This document shows, piece after piece, positions 35,263 to 44,400 of a stretch of 49,280 bases of DNA; position 1 is the stretch's first letter, and the number at the start of each line of letters is the position of its first letter. The DNA is from an uncultured Clostridium sp. (GTDB lineage Bacteria > Bacillota > Clostridia > TANB77 > CAG-508): contig CANOPF010000003.1 in assembly GCA_947568535.1 (NCBI GenBank), positions 1 to 49,280 of the forward strand. Reading direction: 5' to 3'. Position numbers and translations under genes: made by a program. Under the pieces are notes generated by a model. It saw only the letters and a list, made by a program, of their open reading frames with translations. It did not search any database and was not told the origin of the DNA.

Positions 35263-36246
35263 CTATGCTCTTTTTAAATTTGCTAATGGCGAATATCTTT
35301 GATATTTTGTTCTTATGTCGTCACTATCTAAATCAAGATATGCCCTTTCTGTTACTGTTACACTTGAATGTCCTAAAATTTTAGATAATGTGTATATATC
35401 TCCCCCACTCATTAAGAACCTTTTAGCAAAATTATTGCGTAACAAGTGAAGGTGTATATTCTTTAGACCAATTCTTTCTCCATATTTCCTAAAATTTGTT
35501 TCATAGTTGCTAATATCCAATTTCTTACCTTTGTGTGTGCAAAAGATATATTCGGACTGTCTGTATCTGTCCTTGTATTGTAGCCAACGTTTTAATTCCT
35601 TTAGCATTTCTGCCGAAAAAAACACATATCTATCCTTTTTTCCTTTTGTGTTTTCTGCTGGTAGCAATATACTTCTTTTTATAAAGTCTATGTCAGTTTC
35701 TTTTATTAATAGTGTTTCGCCAATTCTCATACCAGTGTCAAAAATCAACTGTGCTACTGTGTAATCTCTGTATTCGTGAAACTTTGATAAATCAAAATTT
35801 TTCAATAATTTATTCATATCATTGTCATTCATATACCCAAGTGCTTTTCTTGTATTTTTTATTTCTTTTACTCTTTTTACTGGATTGTTGTTGATATATC
35901 TATTGTCATACATATAATTAAAAAATACTTTGATATTTCTTATATAATTATTTATAGTAGTTTTACTAATTTCTTGTTTGTAATCTTTCCTATTTTGTGG
36001 AAAATTACTTTTTACACTGCTTTGATTTGCTACTACTGTATACTTTCCTCTTTCTTGCAAATACTTAATATATTCCCTTATATGTATCTCTTTTACCTCT
36101 CCTACCTCCTTTATCTTGAATATGTCTTTTAAATACTGTGCGAATAATCTTAGTGTTTGTTCATAACTTGCTAATGTCTTTTTAGCTAAATTCTTGACCT
36201 CACAAAAATTCATAAAATCGTCTACATCATAATCAATTTGTTCCAT
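35263..36246 (-). CDS. Tyrosine recombinase (integrase)
   Basis: 327 residues. N-terminal SAM-like core-binding domain (about 5-115) and catalytic domain with the full set: Arg in DTGMRIGET, Lys in KGKKDRY, HLLRNNFA (His-x-x-Arg), LGHSS (His) and the nucleophile Tyr in ERAYLDLD. It lies about 210 bases from the spo0A stop, adjacent to the attachment site, as usual for integrases. It would cut and join within the last 40 codons of spo0A. No excisionase is obvious; one of the small HTH proteins could serve. Confidence 0.92.
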   Translation of the reverse strand: MEQIDYDVDDFMNFCEVKNLAKKTLASYEQTLRLFAQYLKDIFKIKEVGEVKEIHIREYIKYLQERGKYTVVANQSSVKSNFPQNRKDYKQEISKTTINNYIRNIKVFFNYMYDNRYINNNPVKRVKEIKNTRKALGYMNDNDMNKLLKNFDLSKFHEYRDYTVAQLIFDTGMRIGETLLIKETDIDFIKRSILLPAENTKGKKDRYVFFSAEMLKELKRWLQYKDRYRQSEYIFCTHKGKKLDISNYETNFRKYGERIGLKNIHLHLLRNNFAKRFLMSGGDIYTLSKILGHSSVTVTERAYLDLDSDDIRTKYQRYSPLANLKRA

Positions 36247-36393
36247 AAAAATAAACCTTCCCTTCTACTAGATTAATATTTATAAATAAAATAAATACTA
36301 ACCCAATAAATGAAAAAGTTTATAGGTTTGCGTTGAAACTATTGATAGGTTTCTTTGCGAATTTTTCACTTAAAATACAAAGGTTTTCTCAAC

Positions 36394-36405
36394 CTTAGTA
36401 GGTTT
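36394..36405 (+). repeat. Right arm-type site (CTTAGTAGGTTT)
   Basis: Identical to 30197-30208. Nearby are two more TAGGTTT copies (about 36320-36350), so the integrase-side arm may hold three binding sites. Confidence 0.5.
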
Positions 36406-36458
36406 GCTTCCTTTTTTGCAAGTCTTGCATTCCGCTTCTTGCAACATTCTTACCAATT

Positions 36459-37277
36459 CTATGCTGATTTCAATTCCAATCTTAGCTTATCAGCTATCAT
36501 AGCAATAAACTCGCTATTTGTAGGCTTGCCTTTAGCAGCTGAAATAGTATAACCAAAAATATTTTCTACGGCTTCTTGCTGACCACGTCCCCAAGCCACT
36601 TCTATTGCGTGACGAATCGCACGTTCTACTCTACTTGGTGTAGTATTATACTTTAAGGCAATTTTAGGATATAAACTCTTTGTAATCTGATTAATGACAT
36701 CAATATCATTTACTACCATCATAATTGCTTCTCTTAAATATTGATACCCTTTAATATGTGCTGGTACACCCACTTCATGAATAATATTGGTTACCAAAGC
36801 CTCTAAGTTTTCCTCTTTTTTAGCTTCTTTTTCTGGTAAATCAATAAATTTCTGTCTTGGCTCTCTAGCCATAAAATTAACCCCTGTTTGATTTGGTTTA
36901 AAAAACTTAACTTCTCGAATTCTTTTTATTAATATTTCAATATCAAATGGCTTTACTATGTAATAATCAGCACCTGCTATAATGGCTTTTTGCGTAATCT
37001 TATCTTGCCCAACTGCTGATAGCATAATACAAATTGGTTTTTTATGTATATCTAATAAATTTATCTTTTCTAATACCCCCAATCCATCTAAATGTGGCAT
37101 AATGACATCTAATAGAACAATATCGGGCATAGTGTTAGATATCATATCTACGGCTTCATTTCCATCTTTAGCAATAGCAATTACCTCCATATCTTCCTGA
37201 TTGTTAATATACGTTGCTAATGTATGGCTAAAATCTTGATTATCATCAGCAATTAAAATACTAAGTTTTTCTTTCAT
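36459..37277 (-). CDS. spo0A: Sporulation master regulator Spo0A (3' end supplied by the element)
   Basis: 272 residues, normal. Receiver domain: DDNQDFS acidic pocket, phosphorylated Asp in IVLLDVIMP, Lys in IVKPFD; linker; C-terminal DNA-binding domain with [19 protein letters not shown] and [17 protein letters not shown], ending [22 protein letters not shown]. When phosphorylated it starts sporulation. The last 39 codons come from the integrated element and differ silently from the native copy at 29983. The gene has thus lost its original terminator; what now lies downstream is the integrase end of the element, read in the same direction, so readthrough into the integrase is possible. Confidence 0.95.
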   Translation of the reverse strand: MKEKLSILIADDNQDFSHTLATYINNQEDMEVIAIAKDGNEAVDMISNTMPDIVLLDVIMPHLDGLGVLEKINLLDIHKKPICIMLSAVGQDKITQKAIIAGADYYIVKPFDIEILIKRIREVKFFKPNQTGVNFMAREPRQKFIDLPEKEAKKEENLEALVTNIIHEVGVPAHIKGYQYLREAIMMVVNDIDVINQITKSLYPKIALKYNTTPSRVERAIRHAIEVAWGRGQQEAVENIFGYTISAAKGKPTNSEFIAMIADKLRLELKSA

Positions 37278-37400
37278 TTTTCCCTCCTAAACTTTTGTAA
37301 ATTATCATTTCTTTTTACAATTCTTATTATAATCACTTATTCGAGGAAAATCAATACTTACTGGAAATTTCTTCCATAATCCTTTACGAAGATACATTTT

Positions 37401-38030
37401 TCATATACTTTTTATTATATTTTTTTTATTTTCTTGCCTTATCTGTTTTAAAATGACCATTTTTGTTTCAAAATCTTCCAATAACTGTTGTTTTTTCTCC
37501 TCTTCTAACTCTATTTTACAAACAACATACTCACTAAATTCTACATTTGTTATAAAAATATTATGATTTTTGCAATAATATTTAAAAGGTTCAAATTCAC
37601 TATATTCTACGGTAATAAGCATTTCTATCCCTTCACACTTTTCAATCTTATCACATACTTGAATTGCTTTTAATAAACTATCAGAATAAGCACGAACCAA
37701 TCCTCCTGTTCCTAACAAAATTCCTCCAAAATATCGGGTAACAATAACCATTATATTAGCTAAATCATTCTTTTTAAGAATACTTAACATAGGTGCTCCT
37801 GCTGTTCCAGAAGGCTCTCCATCATCACTTGATTTTTCCAACACTTGGCTATTATCTATAATACGATATGCAAAACAATTATGTCTTGCATCATGGTACT
37901 GTTTCTTCATTTCTCTTATTATTTTCTCAGCTTCTTCCACAGAATCTACTGGCATTAGATGCGTAATAAACTTCGACTTTTGCTCAACAATCTCTACTTG
38001 AACTTTTTGTTTAATTGTCTTAAAATCCAT
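37401..38030 (-). CDS. YigZ/IMPACT family protein
   Basis: 209 residues. Family signatures: SKFITHLMPV, HDARHNCFAYRI, SDDGEPSGTAGAPML, VTRYFGGILLGTGGLVRAY. A UPF0029/IMPACT N-terminal fold with a C-terminal domain like that of EF-G. Function in bacteria is uncertain (RNA or protein binding, possibly translation control). Ribosome site AAGGAG. Confidence 0.92.
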   Translation of the reverse strand: MDFKTIKQKVQVEIVEQKSKFITHLMPVDSVEEAEKIIREMKKQYHDARHNCFAYRIIDNSQVLEKSSDDGEPSGTAGAPMLSILKKNDLANIMVIVTRYFGGILLGTGGLVRAYSDSLLKAIQVCDKIEKCEGIEMLITVEYSEFEPFKYYCKNHNIFITNVEFSEYVVCKIELEEEKKQQLLEDFETKMVILKQIRQENKKNIIKSI

Positions 38031-38067
38031 GATTTCTCCTTCTTATAAAACCAAAATAAAATTATCT

Positions 38068-39333
38068 TTACTTTTCCTTTAATAAACCAGCTGTATATCC
38101 TGTTGAATAGGCAATTTGCAAATTAAACCCACCAGTATAACTATCCACATCAATTAACTCGCCAGCAAAATATAAACCACCAATTTTTTTGGACTGCATT
38201 GTTGCGGGATTGATTTCTTTAATATTTATCCCTCCACTAGTAACAATAGCCTCATCAATGGTTCTAAAATCCTTTATACAAATCACAAAATTCTTTAATA
38301 ATTTTGTTAATTTTTTTCTTTCTTCTCTTTTTATCTCATGAATCGGTTTGTTGGCATCTATCCCACTTTTATCTACCATAATTGGTATCATTTTTTGTGG
38401 TAATAATTTATCTAAACTATTTTTAAATTGCTTATTTTTTATTATTTCAAAATCTCTTAAAATCCTTTCTTCTAACTTCTCCTCGGATAAAGCTGGTTTA
38501 AAATCAATACTTAGACTAATCTTTCGATTTCTTAACTTTTGCTCAATCTGCTTATATCTAACCAAATGTGCAGATGCACTCAAAATAATAGGTCCTGAAA
38601 CACCAAAATGTGTAAATAACATTTCTCCAAAATCTTTATATATTTCCCTTCCTGTTTCCTCATCAAGGAAAGTAACCTTAACATTTTTTAAACTTAATCC
38701 CTGTAATTGCTTACTCATCTCGCTTTCATAACAAACCAAAGGAACTAATGAAGGTTTGATTTCTGTAACAGTATGTCCTAGTAACTTTGCCATTTTATAC
38801 CCATCTCCAGTCGAACCAGTCAAAGGATAACTTTTTCCTCCTGTTGCTAATATGATTTTATTGGCATCTATTGTTCCTCGATTCGTTCTTACCCCTATAA
38901 CGACCTTATCCTCACCTTCTGTTTTTACTAATATTTGCTTAACTTCTGTATCACATCTTACCTCTACTTTTAATTCATTTAATTTTTTCGTAAAACATTG
39001 CAAAACGTCCTTAGATCTATCTGTTACAGGAAATATTCTATTACCTCTTTCCTCTTTTACTTCCAACCCCTGTTCTTTTAAAAATTGTAGAATGTCTTGA
39101 TTCGTATAATTCTGATAACAACTGTACAAAAACCTACCATTTCCAGGGGTATTTTTGATAAATTCAGCCATATCTAAAGAAGATGTAATATTACATCTTC
39201 CTTTTCCTGTAATTAATAATTTTCTACCCAAGGATCTCATTTTTTCCAATAAAATCACTTGATGCCCTTTTTGTTTAGCCGTAATTGCTGCCATCATTCC
39301 AGCTGGTCCACCGCCAATTACTATTACTTTCAT
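38068..39333 (-). CDS. HI0933/BaiN-type NAD(P)/FAD-dependent oxidoreductase
   Basis: 421 residues. FAD-binding GGGPAGMMAA at the N-terminus, KLLITGKGRCNITS, GGKSYPLTGSTGDGY, and the end GGLYFAGELIDVDSYTGGFNLQIAYSTG. The family includes BaiN of bile-acid-metabolising clostridia, but most members have no proven substrate. It directly abuts the acidic membrane protein gene upstream. Confidence 0.9.
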   Translation of the reverse strand: MKVIVIGGGPAGMMAAITAKQKGHQVILLEKMRSLGRKLLITGKGRCNITSSLDMAEFIKNTPGNGRFLYSCYQNYTNQDILQFLKEQGLEVKEERGNRIFPVTDRSKDVLQCFTKKLNELKVEVRCDTEVKQILVKTEGEDKVVIGVRTNRGTIDANKIILATGGKSYPLTGSTGDGYKMAKLLGHTVTEIKPSLVPLVCYESEMSKQLQGLSLKNVKVTFLDEETGREIYKDFGEMLFTHFGVSGPIILSASAHLVRYKQIEQKLRNRKISLSIDFKPALSEEKLEERILRDFEIIKNKQFKNSLDKLLPQKMIPIMVDKSGIDANKPIHEIKREERKKLTKLLKNFVICIKDFRTIDEAIVTSGGINIKEINPATMQSKKIGGLYFAGELIDVDSYTGGFNLQIAYSTGYTAGLLKEK

Positions 39334-40071
39334 TTATTTCTCTTCCTTCTTTTTTGTTGATGTCTTATTATTAGTTGTTTTTTTATTGGTCTTTTTTGTT
39401 GGTGTTTTTGTTGTACCTTTAGTTGATGTCTTAGTTGTAGTTGATTTTTTGGTGGTTGATTTTCTTGTTGTCTTTTTGGTTGTAGTCTTCGTTTTTGGTT
39501 CTTTTACTTCTTTCACCATATCTTCTTTTTCGTGTTTTGGTTCATCACCATTTAAATAGCCAATATCATTTGCTTTTGCTTCTCTTATATATTGATCTAA
39601 TGGATCATTTTCATCTTCTTCATCAAAGAAAAACTGTACATCTTTTTGTTCCTCTTCTTTTTGTTCTTCTTCGTTTTCCTCTTCATATTCATCATCTTCT
39701 TGCTCTACTTCAAAATTTTCATCTTCTTCATCAAGAAAAAGTAATGAATCATCATCATCATCGTCTTCTTCTTCCTCTTGTGTTCCATCAAATAAAAACT
39801 GAATGTCCGACTTCTCATTCTCTCTATCTACTTCATCATCTTGAAAACGATTCTCTCCTTCTTCATCTGTCTGTCTTAATGTATTTTTATATTCTTCTCT
39901 ACTCTTTTCAGCTATCTTATTCTTATTTTTCATGTCTTTTTTAGCCATTTTCATCGCTTCTCTCTTTTGCTTTTGTATTCGCTTATATTCCTTCCTTTGT
40001 GCTCTCCCTCCAAAAATCAAGATAGCCGCAATGAGTACAATTAAACTCAACAAGATACTAACTACTACCAT
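39334..40071 (-). CDS. Membrane protein with polyacidic middle and Thr/Lys-rich tail
   Basis: 245 residues. One N-terminal membrane helix (about 2-20), a basic stretch (about 22-60), a very acidic stretch (about 70-160, with EEEEDDDDDD and twice the motif x-QF-x-FD, as DIQFLFD and DVQFFFD) and a tail of about 55 residues nearly all Thr, Lys and Ser, like histone H1 tails. No fold expected beyond the helix. The tail could bind nucleic acid or polyanions if cytoplasmic. The start overlaps the stop of the upstream gene by seven bases, so translation is coupled. Confidence 0.65.
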   Translation of the reverse strand: MVVVSILLSLIVLIAAILIFGGRAQRKEYKRIQKQKREAMKMAKKDMKNKNKIAEKSREEYKNTLRQTDEEGENRFQDDEVDRENEKSDIQFLFDGTQEEEEDDDDDDSLLFLDEEDENFEVEQEDDEYEEENEEEQKEEEQKDVQFFFDEEDENDPLDQYIREAKANDIGYLNGDEPKHEKEDMVKEVKEPKTKTTTKKTTRKSTTKKSTTTKTSTKGTTKTPTKKTNKKTTNNKTSTKKKEEK

Positions 40072-41321
40072 TTCTCTTTTCTCCCTTCTTTTTTCATCTG
40101 TTCGATTGCTTTTAATATACCCAATTTTCCATATTCATATGTAAGTCCTCCCTGCATATAGGCAATGTATGGTTCTCGAATTGGTCCATCACAACTAAGT
40201 TCTATGGTTGAACCTTGTGTAAAAGTTCCTGCCGCCATGATAACTTTATCCTCATAACCTCCCATATTACCAGGATACGGAATAACATCTGAGTCAATCG
40301 GTGAACCCATCTGTATTCCTTGACAAAATTTGACTAATTTTTCTTCTGAACCTAAGTGAATAGTTTGTACAATATCTGCTCTTACTTCATCAAATTTTGG
40401 TTCTACTTCATAACCCAATTCCTCTAATATTTTACTAGCAAAAATAGCTGTTTTTAAACTATTCGCTACAACACTAGGAGCAAAAAATAGTCCTTTTATG
40501 AATAATGTATTTTGATTTAACGATGGACCTATCTCTTTTCCTATTCCTGGCGAAGTCAATCGCTCTGCACATAACTGAATCCATTCTTTCTTTCCAACAA
40601 TATAGGCACCTGATGTTGCAATACCTGCTCCTAAATTTTTCATCAAAGAACCCACAGCTATATCTGCACCCACTTCGATCGGTTCTCTGTCTTGAACAAA
40701 CTCTCCATAACAATTATCTACCATGATGATTACCTCTTGATCTACTTCTCTAATTGCCTGAATAACCTTTTCTATTTTTTCTATGGTTAGACTCTTTCTT
40801 GTAGAATATCCTCTGGATCGTTGAATTTCAATTAACTTTATCTTTTTCCTTTTTAATGCTTCTTGAATTTTAGGAATATTAAATTCATTATTCACTAAAT
40901 TAATTTGTTCATAATGAATCTGATAGGCTTTCAATGAACTCTGACTGTTTTCTTTTCCTATACCAATTACTGTTTGCAATGTATCATACGGTTCCCCAGT
41001 TATACTAAGCATCGTATCTCCTGGTCTCAATAAAGCAAATAGTGTAACAGCTAACGCATGTGTTCCAGATATCAATTGTGCTCTTACTAAACTATCTTCT
41101 GCCTTAAATAGGTAACTATATATCTCTTCTATTTTATTTCTTCCTGGCTCATCAATCCCATATCCTGTTGAAGAAATCAAGTGTGATTCCTGTAACTTGC
41201 ATTTCTGGAATGCCTCTAAAACTTTTTTACTATTTATTTCACTTATTTTATCTATTTTTTCTATAATAGGTTTTATTTCTCGTTCGACTTGGCTAACTAT
41301 TTGAACTAAATCTTGTTTCAT
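40065..41321 (-). CDS. Methionine gamma-lyase-like PLP enzyme (aluminium-resistance family)
   Basis: 418 residues. Belongs to the family annotated as methionine gamma-lyase or 'aluminium resistance' (YnbB): SSTGYGIDEPGR, ISGTHALAVTLFALLRPGD, VDNCYGEFVQDREP, the PLP lysine in GSLMKNLGAG, and IPYPGNMGGYEDKVIMAAGTF-like end. The PLP-dependent fold is clear, the substrate is not. Ribosome site AGAGGG. Confidence 0.87.
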   Translation of the reverse strand: MKQDLVQIVSQVEREIKPIIEKIDKISEINSKKVLEAFQKCKLQESHLISSTGYGIDEPGRNKIEEIYSYLFKAEDSLVRAQLISGTHALAVTLFALLRPGDTMLSITGEPYDTLQTVIGIGKENSQSSLKAYQIHYEQINLVNNEFNIPKIQEALKRKKIKLIEIQRSRGYSTRKSLTIEKIEKVIQAIREVDQEVIIMVDNCYGEFVQDREPIEVGADIAVGSLMKNLGAGIATSGAYIVGKKEWIQLCAERLTSPGIGKEIGPSLNQNTLFIKGLFFAPSVVANSLKTAIFASKILEELGYEVEPKFDEVRADIVQTIHLGSEEKLVKFCQGIQMGSPIDSDVIPYPGNMGGYEDKVIMAAGTFTQGSTIELSCDGPIREPYIAYMQGGLTYEYGKLGILKAIEQMKKEGRKEKW

Positions 41322-41414
41322 TAAATTTCCCTCTTTTTACCTTTGTATTGATATTTTACTATACTTTATTTTATTTTGCAATACCATTTTCCTTTTAAGT
41401 TGATAACCATAATA

Positions 41415-41447
41415 AAAGATTGCCAAAGTTTTTCAATGGCAATCTTT
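41415..41447 (-). terminator. Terminator of the adhesin gene
   Basis: AAAGATTGCCA pairs with TGGCAATCTTT around an 11-base loop; the minus-strand continuation TTTTATTAT is a moderate T-tract. It lies five bases past the stop of the adhesin. Confidence 0.75.
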
Positions 41448-41451
41448 ATGA

Positions 41452-44400
41452 CTATAATACAAATTTCTTAATAAGAATAACTCCTCCTGCAATGGTAATC
41501 AATATCACAAATCCTAATGAAAAGTATATTCTGACTTGACCAGTAGTAAGCGATAACATAACGGGAGCATCATCTATATCATCTTCTTTTGGTTTTCTAT
41601 TATCTGGTGTTGAATCTCTATCTGGTGCACCAAATTCATTATCATCTTCCGAAATTTCCGCTGTATTGGTTTTAACTCCCATATTATTTTCATGGTTATT
41701 CCAGGTTAATAAAACTTCTACATCGGCATATTCTCCTGGTTTTAATAATCTATTTTCTAATAATCTAGTAGAAATAACATTATTTCCTTCATCTACCCAT
41801 CCAGGATTATCTGCTGCTACAAATCTTAAGCCTTCTGGTACATAATCAGTGATTTCCTTAGCATATCCTTCAATATCACCTTCATTAATCACACGAATAG
41901 AATATCTAAATTTAACTGTGACTTGATTTAATTTCTTTCTATTCAATTCTACTTTTACAACTGGCTCTGGGTCATCATATGGTTGATGTCCTGTTTGTGT
42001 AACCGTTTCTTTTCCATTTTCAATTACAATAGCTTGTGTTACCCATTTTCTCAATGCTAAGTCAAAATAATTTAATTTGATATATTCTTTATCTTGGTCA
42101 TCTTCTCCTTCGTTCCATTCACCTGGTATAGAGTCATCATCATCTACTTCATCTCCATTTTCATCCGTATCTTTTGCTATTTGTGCTGAATTTACAATGA
42201 TTTTATCGGATGTATTTGGTTCTACTACCTTAAAAGCTACTTTTACATCTTTATAATCAGGATTAACATTAGATAGTTCTTCTTCTGGACGAAAGGCTTT
42301 TAATAAGTTTGGATTTTCTTGTGACTCACTATTGTCTATTCTTGCTTCTCCTTGTTCTTTTGATAAATAGTCAGTAACAATTACCTCTGCTTCTTCCCTA
42401 TTGGTTGTTTCTACATAAGTTTTACCATCTTGTACAATGGTATCTCCTTGTATTTGTGTATTACTTTCTTCTTCTTTTAACTTTCTGTACATTTTCCAGC
42501 GATAAGTCGTATTGGTTTCATTATCTGGTAGATACATTAAACCAACTGGAATATCATCTAATACTTGTGCTGCATATCCATCTCTTTGTCCTTCATTATA
42601 CACTCTAATGGTATAAATAACCGTATTTCCATTAGCTACATCAACTGGTTCTTTCGAATGTTCATAAGCTATTTGTTGATTTTCTTTATCATATTTTACT
42701 TCAGGTATACGTGTATTAACTGGTTTATTCTCTACTTGTGTAATAAATTTTCTAAGTGCTAAGTCAAATGATTGTAAAATGATATAATCATGATCTTCAT
42801 CATCTTCATGATTTGGATGTTCTTTCCAGTCCTTTGGATTAGAATCTCTATCCTCTACTGGATTCCCATTTTTATCACAATCTTCTGTTATAGCTGCTTC
42901 ATTCTTAATGGCTTCCCCTGTTGCATTCTCTGCTACTACTTTAAGTTTTACTGCTACTTCTTTGTAATCAAGATCTTCCTTCGTTTTTGTTCCATCATTT
43001 TTACCAAATGCCTTGATTAAATTTTCTGTATAAGCTATTTTACTATCTGTTGTATCACCACGATACATGCCTAAATATTCTGTCTTTATTTCGGTAACTT
43101 TATGATTTTCGTCTTGCTTTGCTATCCCCCATAAATAATCTTGGTTAAATTTAATCGCTTCTTTTTCTTGTGTGGTTAAGGTCGTATCTGCTTGTAATTC
43201 TGAACCTTGTTTCTCAGACCATAAAAATTGTAAACCTTCTGGAATATCTTCTGTTATTTCTTGTGCATAACCATCAATTGTTCCCTCATTATAAATTCTA
43301 AAAGTATAGGTAACAATATCACCTTTCTTAACAGCAACAGGTGTTTTATTTAGTTGATAATCTGCTGTTGTTTCCGCCATATTACCATTTGCCTCTACTC
43401 GATTTAATTGATCTACCTTGATATCTTCAATTCTTTCTGGAACATTCTGATTATTCACTGCTGTAATACGTTTAATTAATTTTAAGTCAAATGGTTCTGG
43501 TAATAAACACAATTTTTCAAAATCATCATCATCTTGCTTTCCTTTATAATGATATTCAGAATCTGTTAAGTCTTTTTTATTATTATCAAAGCCTATATAA
43601 TCTGACATGTTATCTTTGTTTACTGTTGGTATAGTTCCTGGCTCTGAATCTCTATCTAATCCTTTTTGCTGAATAATCACTGTACCATCACTGTCTATTT
43701 CTTCAGAAATCCATGCTACATTAGTCAAAATTTTACTATTTGTCGTATCTGGTTGAGCTGTTACGACACATTCAATTTCTATTGTTTCTGATGCAGGACT
43801 CTGCTCTCCTGCATACTCTTTTAGATTAGTTGTATTATTTTCTTTTCTAACTAAAGTCAAAGTATTATCTGTCTTTTCGTCATAAGAACCTAAGACAAAA
43901 TTACCACTAATTACCTGTTCAAATTTTAATCCAGTTGGTAACTGATCCACTATTTTTGTAGCACGTCCCGCTTTTTTCCCTTCATTATAAATGGTTATTT
44001 CATAAGTAATACGGCTTCCATTCTCTACCATAACAGGATTTTTCTTATGGTTATATGTTGCTGTTGTTTCTGTTCCATTTTTTAACGAATCAACATTAAT
44101 CTTTGGACGTCTTACATCATTTCCTTTTAATTCTTCCCCATTTATTTTAGTAATATATTTTCTTAATGCTAAGTCAAATGGCTCTGGTAATGAATTGACT
44201 GTTAATTGTTTAGTAATTGGCTTTTTACTTCTATGTACTTCAACTAGCGGTTGCTCTGAACTATTACTTGATGAAGCCCCTAATGTCATACTTGTATCAT
44301 TATACTTAGTAGAAATATCCACTGTTACTGAATCGATTTTATCTTTTGGCAGTACAACATAAAAATTTTTATCCACAAAATCCCTTACTTCATTTCCTGT

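Larger units (their letters stand above)
30095..36578. mobile_element. Tyrosine-recombinase element integrated in spo0A
   Basis: About 6.5 kb between two copies of the spo0A 3' end. The common bases GCTTCTTG (30095-30102 and 36571-36578) mark the probable crossover, since homology of the two copies begins there. A tyrosine recombinase gene lies at the right end, next to the reconstituted spo0A. Cargo, left to right: a tiny membrane peptide, a sortase-anchored LRR protein, an RHH regulator, a zinc-ribbon peptide, a structured segment, a 16-bp repeat array, two overlapping small genes, a second repeat array, four small genes and the integrase. No relaxase, coupling protein or replication gene is seen, so transfer, if any, would need a helper. 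The exact ends are inferred. Confidence 0.85.

Noticed and set aside
39495-39944. A 149-codon plus-strand frame rich in Leu and His
   Set aside because: Shadow of the acidic stretch of the membrane protein on the other strand.
42405-43020. Three plus-strand frames inside the adhesin
   Set aside because: Hydrophobic shadows of the acidic adhesin gene, without ribosome sites.
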